Shown here in pieces: positions 1 through 7,269 of a stretch of 13,033 bases of DNA. Source of the stretch: DASZVN01 sp035547055. Its GTDB lineage: Bacteria > Pseudomonadota > Alphaproteobacteria > Rhizobiales > Methylopilaceae. The stretch lies in NCBI GenBank assembly GCA_035547055.1, contig DASZVN010000082.1:1-13033 (forward strand). The letters are read 5' to 3'. Position numbers and translations under genes: made by a program. The notes under the pieces are model-generated. The model saw only the letters and a list, made by a program, of their open reading frames with translations. It was not told the origin of the DNA and searched no databases. Numbering within the stretch: position 1 is the first letter of the stretch; each line of letters begins with the position of its first letter.

Positions 1-1029
1 GAAACCATTCTCGGTCAGGTGCTGACCGCCGGCGCGGGCCAGAACCCGGCGCGCCAGGCATCGATCGGCGCCGGCATTCCGGTCGAAAGCCCGGCCTGGG
101 GCGTCAACCAGCTCTGCGGCTCGGGGCTACGCGCGGTGGCGCTGGGCTTCCAGGCGATCCGCGGCGGCGACAACAAGATCGTGGTGGCGGGCGGCCAGGA
201 GAGCATGAGCCAGGCGCCGCACTGCGCCCACCTGCGCAACGGCGTGAAGATGGGCGACCTCGCCATGGTCGACACCATGATCAAGGACGGCCTGTGGGAT
301 GCCTTCAACGGCTACCACATGGGCAACACCGCCGAGAACGTCGCCCGCCAGTGGCAGATCACCCGCGAGGCCCAGGACAAGTTCGCCACCGGCTCGCAGA
401 ACAAGGCCGAGGCGGCGCAGAAGTCCGGCCGCTTCAAGGACGAGATCGCGCCCGTCACGGTGGCGTCGCGCAAGGGCGACATCGTGGTCGACGCCGACGA
501 GTTCCCCCGCCACGGCACCACGTTCGATGCCCTGGCCAAGCTGAAGCCGGCGTTCCAGAAGGACGGCACCGTGACCGCTGGCAATGCCTCCGGCATCAAC
601 GACGGCGCCGCCGCGGTCGTGCTGATGAGCGCGGCCGAGGCCGAGAAGCGCGGCGCGGCGCCGCTCGCGAAGATCGTGTCGTGGGCGCAGGCCGGAGTCG
701 ATCCGGCGATCATGGGCAGCGGGCCGATCCCCGCATCGCGCCGGGCGCTCGACAAGGCCGGCTGGACCATCGCCGATCTCGACCTGATCGAGGCCAACGA
801 GGCCTTCGCCGCCCAGGCCTGCGCGGTGGGCAAGGACCTCGGGTGGGACGGCGAGAAGGTCAACGTCAACGGCGGTGCCATCGCCATCGGCCACCCGATC
901 GGCGCGTCCGGAGCGCGCGTCCTGACGACGCTGCTCTACGAGATGCAGAAGCGCGACGCGAAGAAGGGCCTCGCCACGCTCTGCATCGGCGGCGGCATGG
1001 GGATTGCGATGTGCGTGGCACGCGACTGA
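1..1029 (+). CDS. phaA: Acetyl-CoA acetyltransferase (beta-ketothiolase), 5' end cut by window
   Basis: Catalyses the reversible condensation of two acetyl-CoA to acetoacetyl-CoA in the cytoplasm. The frame is open from base 1, so the GTG at 19 is internal and the true start lies upstream. All three thiolase catalytic residues are visible: the nucleophilic Cys in NQLCGSG (codon 115-117), the His in AIGHPIGASG (892-894) and the second Cys in LCIGGGMG (982-984). Their spacing (259 and 30 residues) equals that of Zoogloea thiolase Cys89/His348/Cys378 as I remember it. That places about 50 residues before the window, for a total near 392, the usual family length. 342 residues are present. phaB follows after 66 bp on the same strand, which favours the biosynthetic PHB role over fatty-acid degradation. 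The family is very secure; the biosynthetic role is inferred from the neighbour. Confidence 0.96.
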   Translation, partial: ETILGQVLTAGAGQNPARQASIGAGIPVESPAWGVNQLCGSGLRAVALGFQAIRGGDNKIVVAGGQESMSQAPHCAHLRNGVKMGDLAMVDTMIKDGLWDAFNGYHMGNTAENVARQWQITREAQDKFATGSQNKAEAAQKSGRFKDEIAPVTVASRKGDIVVDADEFPRHGTTFDALAKLKPAFQKDGTVTAGNASGINDGAAAVVLMSAAEAEKRGAAPLAKIVSWAQAGVDPAIMGSGPIPASRRALDKAGWTIADLDLIEANEAFAAQACAVGKDLGWDGEKVNVNGGAIAIGHPIGASGARVLTTLLYEMQKRDAKKGLATLCIGGGMGIAMCVARD

Positions 1030-1084
1030 GCGCGCGGCGCGGGGAAAAAATGGTGGGGCGTCGCCAGCGGCGGCGCGCTAGGGA

Positions 1085-1090
1085 GGGAGG
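1085..1090 (+). promoter_or_regulatory. Shine-Dalgarno of phaB
   Basis: GGGAGG lies five bases before the ATG at 1096, inside a purine-rich run (GGGAGGGAGGAC). It is the strongest ribosome-binding site seen in the window and fixes the phaB start. The 66-bp gap between phaA and phaB shows no hairpin-plus-T-run terminator, so co-transcription is likely. Confidence 0.8.
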
Positions 1091-1095
1091 ACGAC

Positions 1096-1818
1096 ATGGC
1101 CCGCGTGGCGCTGGTCACTGGGGGAACGCGCGGCATCGGCCGCGCCATCGTGGCACGGCTGACCGCAGACGGCTTCAGGGTCGCGGCCGGTTATTCCGGC
1201 AACGACGAGGCCGCCCAGGCCTGCGCTCGCGAGACCGGGGCGATGATCGTCAAGGGCAATGTCGGCGTCTTCGACGACTGCAAGCGCGCCGTCGCCGATG
1301 TCGAGGCGAAGCTCGGCCCGGTCGAAGTGCTCGTCAACAATGCCGGCATCACCCGCGACGGCGTCTTTCATCGCATGACGCCGGAGCAGTGGTCCGACGT
1401 GATCCGGGTCAACATGGATTCGATCTTCAACATGACCCGGCAGGTGATCGAGGGCATGCGCGAGCGCGGCTTCGGCCGCATCATCAACATCTCCTCGGTC
1501 AACGGCCAGCGCGGCCAGGCCGGCCAGACCAACTACTCCGCCGCCAAGGCCGGCATGATCGGCTTCACCAAGGCGTTGGCGCAGGAGAACGCGCGGAGGG
1601 GCGTCACCGTGAACTGCGTCTGCCCCGGCTACACCGACACCGAGATGGTGCGCGCCGTGCCGGAGAAGGTGCTGGAAGGGATCCTCGCCGGCATCCCGGT
1701 CGGCCGGCTCGGCAAGGCCGAGGAGGTCGCCGCGGCGGTCGCCTATCTTGCCCGCGACGACGGCGGCTGGATCACCGGCTCGACCCTTGCCATCAACGGC
1801 GGCCAGTACATGCCGTGA
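1096..1818 (+). CDS. phaB: Acetoacetyl-CoA reductase (NADPH), short-chain dehydrogenase
   Basis: Reduces acetoacetyl-CoA to (R)-3-hydroxybutyryl-CoA, the monomer for polyhydroxybutyrate. The protein has 240 residues, close to the roughly 246 of Ralstonia PhaB. The classical SDR fold is clear: the nucleotide-binding TGGTRGIG (residues 8-15), NNAGITRDG (81-89), the catalytic Ser134 in NISSVNG, and Tyr147/Lys151 in NYSAAKAG. The stretch NISSVNGQRGQAGQTNYS is close to Ralstonia PhaB from memory and separates it from FabG-type ketoacyl-ACP reductases. The C-terminal INGGQYM also fits. The ATG at 1096 is preceded by a strong GGGAGG. It sits between phaA and a small VOC gene, with the VOC start 10 bases after its stop. 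FabG is the alternative, judged much less likely given the neighbour and the substrate-loop motif. Confidence 0.95.
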   Translation: MARVALVTGGTRGIGRAIVARLTADGFRVAAGYSGNDEAAQACARETGAMIVKGNVGVFDDCKRAVADVEAKLGPVEVLVNNAGITRDGVFHRMTPEQWSDVIRVNMDSIFNMTRQVIEGMRERGFGRIINISSVNGQRGQAGQTNYSAAKAGMIGFTKALAQENARRGVTVNCVCPGYTDTEMVRAVPEKVLEGILAGIPVGRLGKAEEVAAAVAYLARDDGGWITGSTLAINGGQYMP

Positions 1819-1828
1819 GGGTGCGCGC

Positions 1829-2209
1829 GTGAGCCTGCCGGCCGCCGCAAAGCCAATGAGCTTCATCGTGGCGCGCGACCGCGAGGCGGCGCGCGCCTTC
1901 TATGGCGGCGTGCTCGGCCTGCCGACCGCCGGCGAAGACGAGTTCGCCCTCGTCTACGACATGAACGGCACGATGCTCCGCATCTCGACCGTCCAGGACT
2001 TCGCGGCGCAGCCGCACACGGTGCTGGGTTGGGAGGTGCCGGACATCGTCGCGGCCGTGACCGCGCTCAAGGCCAGGGGCGTCGCGTTCACCGTCTATGA
2101 TGGCATGGGGCAGGACGAACTCGGCATCTGGACCCCGCCCGGATCGACCGCCCGGATCGCCTGGTTCCTCGACCCCGCCGGCAACAACCTCAGCCTGACG
2201 CAGCTCTGA
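1829..2209 (+). CDS. VOC/glyoxalase-fold protein, probably without the usual metal site
   Basis: A 126-residue protein with one vicinal-oxygen-chelate domain built from two beta-alpha-beta-beta-beta halves: half one around residues 9-55 (FIVARDREAARAFYGGVLGL), half two around 62-126 (GWEVPDIVAAVTALKARGV … FLDPAGNNLSLTQL). Metal-dependent members usually have a His at the first strand and a Glu in the terminal DPxGN-x-x-E motif. Here the first strand reads KPMSFIV and the last motif LSLTQ, so both ligands seem absent and glyoxalase I activity is doubtful. The reading frame stays open back to 1748, inside phaB. I prefer the GTG at 1829 because GAGGG (1817-1821), overlapping the phaB stop, sits seven bases upstream and suggests translational coupling. 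ATG at 1856 is the alternative. The substrate is unknown; its place suggests a role beside PHB-precursor metabolism, but this is inference only. Confidence 0.8.
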   Translation: MSLPAAAKPMSFIVARDREAARAFYGGVLGLPTAGEDEFALVYDMNGTMLRISTVQDFAAQPHTVLGWEVPDIVAAVTALKARGVAFTVYDGMGQDELGIWTPPGSTARIAWFLDPAGNNLSLTQL

Positions 2210-2244
2210 AGGCATCCGGGCCAAGCCAGGCCATGACGGGGACG
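2210..2244. other. Tail-to-tail gap between the VOC gene and the efflux operon
   Basis: Only 35 bases separate two convergent stop codons. The only dyad I see is TGACG-GGGA-CGTCA (2234-2247), five base pairs overlapping the outer-membrane gene's stop, with no T-run. It is too weak to call a terminator. Confidence 0.4.
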
Positions 2245-3693
2245 TCACATGCTTCCCCGCAGCGCCGGGAGCGACAGCGACGGCTTCCGCAGTCTCTTCA
2301 TCGGCGGCAGCTCGGCGGTGGTCCAGCCGCCGCCGAGCGCCTGGATCAGGCCGACCGCCGCGACGTGGCGGTTCTCCTGCACGGCGAGCGCCGCCTGCTG
2401 GGCGGTGAGCGCGGTCGCCTGGGCCTGCACCACGGTGGTGTAGGCGGTGGTGCCGGCCTGGTATTCGTTGAGGGCGATCTGCACCGCCTGCCGGGCGTCC
2501 CGCGCGGCGCGCTCGCGCACGCTCGCCTCCCGGGTGAGAATTCGCAGCGTCGCGAGCTGGTCCTCGACATCCTGGAACGCGGTGAGCACGGCCTGGCGGT
2601 AGTTGGCGACGCTCTCCTGATAGGCCGCGCTCGCGGCGGCGACCGCGGCGGTGCGGGCGCCGCCTTCGAACAGCGTCTCGGCGCCGCTGGCGGCCAGCGT
2701 CCAGAGTGCATTCGAGGCGGTGAAGAGCGGCGGTGACCCGGCGGCGCCGATGGCCGCTGAGAGGTTCACGTCGGGAAAGAAGGCGGCGACCGCGGCGCCG
2801 ATCGCGGCATTTTCAGCCTGCATGGTGCGCTCGGCGGCGGCGATGTCGGGCCGGCGCTCGAGCAGGGCCGACGGCACCCCGACGGGGGTGCGCGGCAGCC
2901 GCGCCGTCACCGGCCGCTTGGCGAGCGACAGCGCCGCCGGCGGCACGCCGACCAGCACTGCGATCGCGTGCTCGAACTTGGCGCGCGCAACGCCGGCGTC
3001 GACCAGTTCGGCCTGGGCGCCGTCGAGCTGGGTCTGCGCGGTGATGACGTCGGACTGGCCGACGATGCCGGCCGCATACTGGTTCTTGGTGATCTGCAGC
3101 GAGCGCCGGAACGCCGACACGGTGTCGGCGAGGAGGCGCTCCAGCGCGTCCTGGTAGCGCAGCTCGAAATAGAGCGTCGCGAGCTGGGCCTGCGCCGACA
3201 GCCGGGCGTTGGCGAGGTCGGCGGCGCTCGCCTGGGCGGCGGCGGCCTGGCCTTCGACCTGGCGGCGGATGCGGCCCCAGAGGTCGAGGTCCCAGCTCGC
3301 GGTACCCTCGACGGTCGCCGTGGTGGAGATGAGCCCGCGGCTCCGCTGGCGCTGAAGATTGCCGTTGCCGCCGATGACCGGGAACAGCCCGGCCTGGGTC
3401 TCGTGCACCAGCGCGCGCGCCTGGGCGTAGGCTGCGGCGGCGGCCTTGATGGTCTGGTTGTCGACGGCGACCCGCTCTTCCAGGCGGTCGAGCACCGGAT
3501 CGCGGAACGCCGCCCACCACGGGCCGCGGTCGAGCGTGTCGGCCGGCTCGGCGCGCTTCCAGCCCTTCAGCTCCTTGTACGAGGCGGTCAGCGGCGCGGT
3601 CGGGCGCTGGTAGTTCGGCCCGACCGTGCAGCCGCCGAGCGCAACCAGCGCCGCCGCCGCAATGGCCTGCCAGCCGCTTGCCGCTCCGCCCAT
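2245..3693 (-). CDS. Efflux outer-membrane lipoprotein, NodT/OprM family
   Basis: The outer-membrane channel of the tripartite RND pump; trimers of this family form a beta-barrel with a long periplasmic alpha-helical tunnel. The 482-residue protein opens with a short signal peptide ending in a lipobox, LVALGGC, with the acylated Cys at residue 22, followed by TVGPNYQRP, the usual NodT/OprM opening. Two outer-membrane-efflux repeats follow, roughly residues 60-260 and 280-460. The second contains the family signature LLERRPDIAAAER…IGAAVAAFFPDV. The ATG at 3693 overlaps the permease stop as TGATG, and GGGGGAG lies just upstream. A GTG one codon earlier is also possible. It is the last gene of the operon, as in MuxABC-OpmB. 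It looks intact and functional. Confidence 0.94.
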   Translation of the reverse strand: MGGAASGWQAIAAAALVALGGCTVGPNYQRPTAPLTASYKELKGWKRAEPADTLDRGPWWAAFRDPVLDRLEERVAVDNQTIKAAAAAYAQARALVHETQAGLFPVIGGNGNLQRQRSRGLISTTATVEGTASWDLDLWGRIRRQVEGQAAAAQASAADLANARLSAQAQLATLYFELRYQDALERLLADTVSAFRRSLQITKNQYAAGIVGQSDVITAQTQLDGAQAELVDAGVARAKFEHAIAVLVGVPPAALSLAKRPVTARLPRTPVGVPSALLERRPDIAAAERTMQAENAAIGAAVAAFFPDVNLSAAIGAAGSPPLFTASNALWTLAASGAETLFEGGARTAAVAAASAAYQESVANYRQAVLTAFQDVEDQLATLRILTREASVRERAARDARQAVQIALNEYQAGTTAYTTVVQAQATALTAQQAALAVQENRHVAAVGLIQALGGGWTTAELPPMKRLRKPSLSLPALRGSM

Positions 3694-6600
3694 CACTCCC
3701 CCGGCTCGAGGGCCAAACCGTCAGTCTCGCTCTTCCGACGATTGCGGGAGAGTCGCAACCGGTCGAGCCAGAGATACACAACAGGCGTCGTGTAGAGCGT
3801 CAGCGCCTGGCTCGCGATCAGCCCGCCGACGATGGCGATGCCGAGCGGGTTGCGGAGCTCGGCGCCGGTCCCCGCGTCGAGCGCGAGCGGCAGGGCGCCG
3901 AGGAGCGCCGCGAACGTCGTCATCATGATCGGGCGGAAGCGCAGCAGGCAGGCGCGGTGGATCGCCTCGCGCGGGCTGAGGCCGAGGCCGCGCTCGCCCT
4001 GAAGGGCGAAGTCGATCATCATGATCGCGTTCTTCTTGACGATGCCGATCAGGAGGATGACGCCGAGCACCGAGATCACGTTGAAGTCCTGGCCGAACAG
4101 CATCAGCGCGACCAGGGCGCCGATCCCGGCCGAGGGCAAGGTCGAGAGGATCGTGATCGGGTGGATGTAGCTCTCGTAGAGCACGCCGAGCACGATGTAG
4201 ATCGTGGCGAGGCCGGCGAAGATCAGCACGAGCTCGTTGCCGACGGTGGACTGGAACGCGGCGGCGTTGCCGGCGAAGGCGCCGTGGATCGTCACCGGCA
4301 TCCGGATCTCGGCCATGGCGCGGGCGATCGCCGCGGTGGCATCGCTCAGCGCGGCGCCGTCGGCGAGATCGAACGAGATCGTCGTCGCGACGAAATGGCC
4401 CTGGTGGTTGATCGAGAGCGGCGTCGTGCCGGGACCGAACGAGCTGAAGGCGGCGAGCGGCACCATCCGCTCCTGGCTGGTCGAGACCGCGGCGCCCGAC
4501 GAGGCGCCGACCCGCCCGGTCGCGGCGATCGAGTTGATCGCCTGGTTGCGGACCGAGTCGGCGGCGATCGCGGCGGCGGTCGGCGCCGTCTGGCCCGCCG
4601 CGACCACGGTGCCGGCGACGGCGTTGGTGCGCTGGGTGCCGCTCGCCGCCGCGCCCGAGGTCGAGACGTAGATCTCCTTCAGCGTCTCCGGGCTCTGCCA
4701 GAACGCCGGCGCGACTTCCATCACCACGTGGTACTGGTTCAGCGGGTTGAAGATGGTCGAGACTTGGCGCTGGCCGAACGCGTCGTAGAGGGTCTGGTCG
4801 ATCGCGCTCGGCTTGATGCCGAGGCGGGCGGCGCTGTCGCGGTCGATCTTGAGCGCGACCTCGAGCCCCTTGGCATCCTGGTCGGAGTTCACGTCGACCA
4901 GCTCCGGCGCCTCCTTCAGCGCATCGACGAGCTTCGGTGCCCACTCACGCAATTCGTCGGGGGAGTCGGCGAGGAGCGTGTACTGGTAGGTCGAGAGGCT
5001 CTGGCGGCCGCCGACCCTGACGCTCGTCGGCGGCACGAGGAACACCCGGACGCCGGCGACCGATGCCAGCTTGGCCCGGAGCCGCCCCAGGACGGCGTCG
5101 AGCGCCGGGCGCTGGTCGCGCGGCTTCAGCGTCACGAACACGTTGCCGGAATTGGTCTGCCGCCCGCCGGTGAAGCCGACCACGGTCGCGACCGCGGGGT
5201 CGTCGCGGATGATGGTCTGGAGCTGCTCCAGCTTCTTGCGCATGAGCTGGAACGAGATGCTCTGGTCGGCCTGGATGCCGCCGAACAGCGTGCCGACGTC
5301 CTCGCGCGGGATGAAGCCCTTTGGGATGGCGCCATAGAGGTAGAAATTGGCGCCGATTACCGCGAGGAGCGTCAGCAGCACGAAGCGCGGGTGGCCGAGC
5401 GCCCAGTCGAGCGAGCGGGCGTAGCCGCGGCGGAGCGCCTCGAACGCGCCCTCGCCGAGGCGGGCGAGCCATGACGGCTCGGCCTTGGGCCGGCGCAGGA
5501 AGGCCGCGCACATCATCGGCGTCGTCGTCAGCGACAGCACCAGCGAGATCGCGATCGCGAGCGACAGCGTGACCGCGAACTCGCGGAAGAAGCGGCCGAC
5601 GATGCCGCCCATCAGGAGGATCGGCAGGAATACCGCGATCAGCGACGCCGTCATCGACAGCACGGTGAAGCCGACCTCGCCGGCGCCGACGAGCGCGGCG
5701 CGTCGCGGCGCCATGCCCTGCTCGATGTGGCGGGTGACGTTCTCCAGGACGACGATCGAATCGTCGACGACGAAGCCGGTCGCGATCGTCAGCGCCATCA
5801 GCGACAGGACGTCGAGCGTGTAGCCGAGGAGGTAGATCGCGCCGAAGGTGCCGAGGATCGAGATCGGCACGGCGACGCTCGGGATCAGCGCGGCGCGGAA
5901 ATCGCGGAGGAACGCGAACACCACGAGGACGACGAGGCCGACGGCGATCAGGAGCGTCCGCTCGGTGTCCCATAGCGAGGCGCGGATCGCGGTGCTGGAA
6001 TCGCTCGCGATGGTGAAGTCGACATCCGCCGGCACCGAGGCCTTGAGCTCCGGCAGGATGGCGCGGACGGCGTCGACGGTGTCGATGATGTTGGCGTTGG
6101 GCTGGCGGTAGAGGATCAGGAGCACCGCCGGCTGGCCGCCCGACAGGCCGAGGTTGCGGACGTCCTCGACCGAGTCGTCGACCTCGGCCACGTCGGACAG
6201 GCGCACCGCCGCGCCGTTGCGGTACGCCACCACGAGGCCGCGATAATCGGCGGCGTGGCTCGCCTGGTCGTTGGTCGCGAGCTGGTAGCGCCGCGGCCCG
6301 TCCTCGATGGCGCCCTTGGGGGCATGGGCGTTGGCCGAGGCCAGGGCGGCACGCACGTCCTCGAGGCCGATGCCGTACTGGAACAGCGCCCGCGGATTCA
6401 GCTCGACCCTGACCGCCGGCAGCGAGCTCCCCCCGATGTCGACATTGCCGATGCCCTCGACCTGCGACAGCTTCTGGCCGAGCACGGTCGCGGCCGAATC
6501 GTAGAGCTGCCCCGGCGTCAGCGTCTTCGAGGTCAGCGCCAGGATCATGATCGGCGCGTCGGCTGGGTTGTACTTGCGGTAGGTCGGGTTGCTGCGGAGC

Positions 6601-6965
6601 GTGTCGGGAAGGTCGGCGCGGGCGGCGTTGATCGCGGCCTGGACGTCGCGGGCGGCGCCGTCGATGTCGCGGTCGAGGCCGAACTGCAGGACGATCCGGG
6701 TCGAGCCCGTGGTCGAGCGCGAGGTCATCTCGGTCACGTCGGCGATCTGGCCGAGGTGGCGCTCCAGCGGCGCGGCGACGTTCGCGGCCATCGCGTCGGG
6801 GCTCGCCCCGGCCATCCGCGCCTGCACCGAGATGGTCGGGAAGTCGACCGCCGGCAGCGGCGCCACCGGCAGGCGGAAGAACGCGAGGAACCCGGCAGCG
6901 GCCACGCCGAGCGTGAGGAGCGTCGTCGCCACCGGCCGGGCAACGAAGGTCGCCGACAGGTTCAC
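3693..6965 (-). CDS. mdtC: RND multidrug efflux permease, MdtC/MuxC-like, with 60-residue insertion
   Basis: Inner-membrane proton/drug antiporter subunit, 1090 residues from the GTG at 6965. That start matches E. coli MdtC (MKFFALFIYRPVATILL, from memory) residue for residue in length: VNLSATFVARPVATTLL. The frame runs further up to an ATG at 7022, but those codons lie in a dispersed palindrome. Proton-relay residues are present: Asp401-Asp402 in GFVVDDSIVV (TM4) and Lys978 in IVKKNAIMM (TM10). MdtC-like stretches include MTSRSTTGSTRIVLQF, GGIQADQSISFQ, RVGGRQS and SINHQG. The family is usually near 1025 residues. The excess is mostly a 60-residue Ala/Ser/Thr-rich block at about residues 767-826, between IYV and MVPL. 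The gene follows mdtB after a 334-bp palindromic spacer and overlaps the outer-membrane gene. In E. coli MdtB and MdtC form a heterotrimer; the same is inferred here. Confidence 0.93.
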   Translation of the reverse strand: MNLSATFVARPVATTLLTLGVAAAGFLAFFRLPVAPLPAVDFPTISVQARMAGASPDAMAANVAAPLERHLGQIADVTEMTSRSTTGSTRIVLQFGLDRDIDGAARDVQAAINAARADLPDTLRSNPTYRKYNPADAPIMILALTSKTLTPGQLYDSAATVLGQKLSQVEGIGNVDIGGSSLPAVRVELNPRALFQYGIGLEDVRAALASANAHAPKGAIEDGPRRYQLATNDQASHAADYRGLVVAYRNGAAVRLSDVAEVDDSVEDVRNLGLSGGQPAVLLILYRQPNANIIDTVDAVRAILPELKASVPADVDFTIASDSSTAIRASLWDTERTLLIAVGLVVLVVFAFLRDFRAALIPSVAVPISILGTFGAIYLLGYTLDVLSLMALTIATGFVVDDSIVVLENVTRHIEQGMAPRRAALVGAGEVGFTVLSMTASLIAVFLPILLMGGIVGRFFREFAVTLSLAIAISLVLSLTTTPMMCAAFLRRPKAEPSWLARLGEGAFEALRRGYARSLDWALGHPRFVLLTLLAVIGANFYLYGAIPKGFIPREDVGTLFGGIQADQSISFQLMRKKLEQLQTIIRDDPAVATVVGFTGGRQTNSGNVFVTLKPRDQRPALDAVLGRLRAKLASVAGVRVFLVPPTSVRVGGRQSLSTYQYTLLADSPDELREWAPKLVDALKEAPELVDVNSDQDAKGLEVALKIDRDSAARLGIKPSAIDQTLYDAFGQRQVSTIFNPLNQYHVVMEVAPAFWQSPETLKEIYVSTSGAAASGTQRTNAVAGTVVAAGQTAPTAAAIAADSVRNQAINSIAATGRVGASSGAAVSTSQERMVPLAAFSSFGPGTTPLSINHQGHFVATTISFDLADGAALSDATAAIARAMAEIRMPVTIHGAFAGNAAAFQSTVGNELVLIFAGLATIYIVLGVLYESYIHPITILSTLPSAGIGALVALMLFGQDFNVISVLGVILLIGIVKKNAIMMIDFALQGERGLGLSPREAIHRACLLRFRPIMMTTFAALLGALPLALDAGTGAELRNPLGIAIVGGLIASQALTLYTTPVVYLWLDRLRLSRNRRKSETDGLALEPGE
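4476..4667 (-). repeat. 60-codon in-frame insertion in mdtC bounded by a 9-bp direct repeat
   Basis: On the coding strand, GTCTCGACC occurs at 4667-4659 and again at 4487-4479, exactly 180 bp apart and in the same frame, encoding VST with VSTS in both protein copies. The neighbouring mdtB paralogue has eight residues between IYL and PL at this site, whereas mdtC has 68 between IYV and PL. The surplus is exactly 60 residues. Removing one repeat unit leaves YVSTSQERMVPL, the ordinary family length. The block is rich in Ala, Ser, Thr and Val and has no stop codon. It should lie in the periplasmic porter/docking part of the second half of the permease. Confidence 0.7.
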
Positions 6966-6996
6966 CGCGGGAATCTCTTCTGCCGCGCCGCCCGCA

Positions 6997-7084
6997 CCGT
7001 CATTGCCAGCGAAGCGAAGCAATCCAGGGGATCAGGCTGAGGCGCCTGGATTGCTTCGTCGGCTTCGCCTTCTCGCAATGACGG
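6997..7084. repeat. Dispersed palindromic element, CGTCATTGC…GAAGCAATCCAGG type
   Basis: An 88-bp imperfect inverted repeat. The outer arms CCGTCATTGC (6997-7006) and GCAATGACGG (7075-7084) are perfect complements. So are the inner 14-base arms CGAAGCAATCCAGG (7015-7028) and CCTGGATTGCTTCG (7045-7058). The middle of the right arm has eight extra bases, and a 16-base loop separates the arms. From memory this motif is a common intergenic repeat in Bradyrhizobium-like alphaproteobacteria. It ends 31 bases before the mdtC start codon. Confidence 0.85.
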
Positions 7085-7110
7085 CCCGCGCCGTAACCCC
7101 TCACACGGAT

Positions 7111-7127
7111 CGCCCGCTGCGCGGGCG
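7111..7127. repeat. Hairpin CGCCCGC-TGC-GCGGGCG
   Basis: A perfect 7-bp stem with a 3-base loop, forming the first internal hairpin of the left CCTCTCCC-type repeat copy. Confidence 0.75.
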
Positions 7128-7133
7128 ACTCGA

Positions 7134-7152
7134 CCTCTCCCTCCGGGAGAGG
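7134..7152. repeat. Hairpin CCTCTCCC-TCC-GGGAGAGG
   Basis: A perfect 8-bp stem with a 3-base loop, the terminal hairpin of the left repeat copy. The matching hairpin of the right copy (CCTCTCCCCGGCCGGGAGGAG, starting at 7175) is imperfect. Confidence 0.75.
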
Positions 7153-7207
7153 TGAAGGAAGCGCCGCAGCTCCACCTCTCCCCGGCCGGGAGGAGATCGA
7201 GCCGCCC

Positions 7208-7233
7208 GCGAACTCGCGTGTTAGCGAGTTCGC
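7208..7233. repeat. Hairpin GCGAACTCGC-N6-GCGAGTTCGC
   Basis: A perfect 10-bp stem (7208-7217 with 7224-7233) and the 6-base loop GTGTTA. It lies inside the right repeat copy and has no counterpart in the left copy. Confidence 0.8.
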
Positions 7234-7243
7234 TCCGACGGAT

Positions 7244-7269
7244 CGCAAATCGGGCAAGCCCGATTTGCG
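7244..7269. repeat. Hairpin CGCAAATCGGGC-AA-GCCCGATTTGCG
   Basis: A perfect 12-bp stem with a 2-base loop, the strongest hairpin in the window. It lies about 31 bases downstream of the mdtB stop in the direction of transcription, with no T-run after it. It resembles an mRNA-stabilising or processing stem more than an intrinsic terminator. Confidence 0.8.

Noticed and set aside
294..1832. 512-codon plus-strand frame spanning phaA and phaB
   Set aside because: It is out of frame with both recognised enzymes and is mostly Arg/Gly/His. It arises from high GC content.
2234..2247. Hairpin TGACG-GGGA-CGTCA as a bidirectional terminator
   Set aside because: It has only five base pairs, overlaps a stop codon and has no T-run on either strand.
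3678..5474. 598-codon open frame on the plus strand opposite mdtC
   Set aside because: It shows the same low-complexity Arg/Glu/Asp/His composition and is an antisense shadow of the permease gene.
7244..7269. 12-bp perfect hairpin as an intrinsic terminator after mdtB
   Set aside because: No T-run follows in the direction of transcription, and it is part of a larger repeat element. Read-through into mdtC is expected for a four-part pump.
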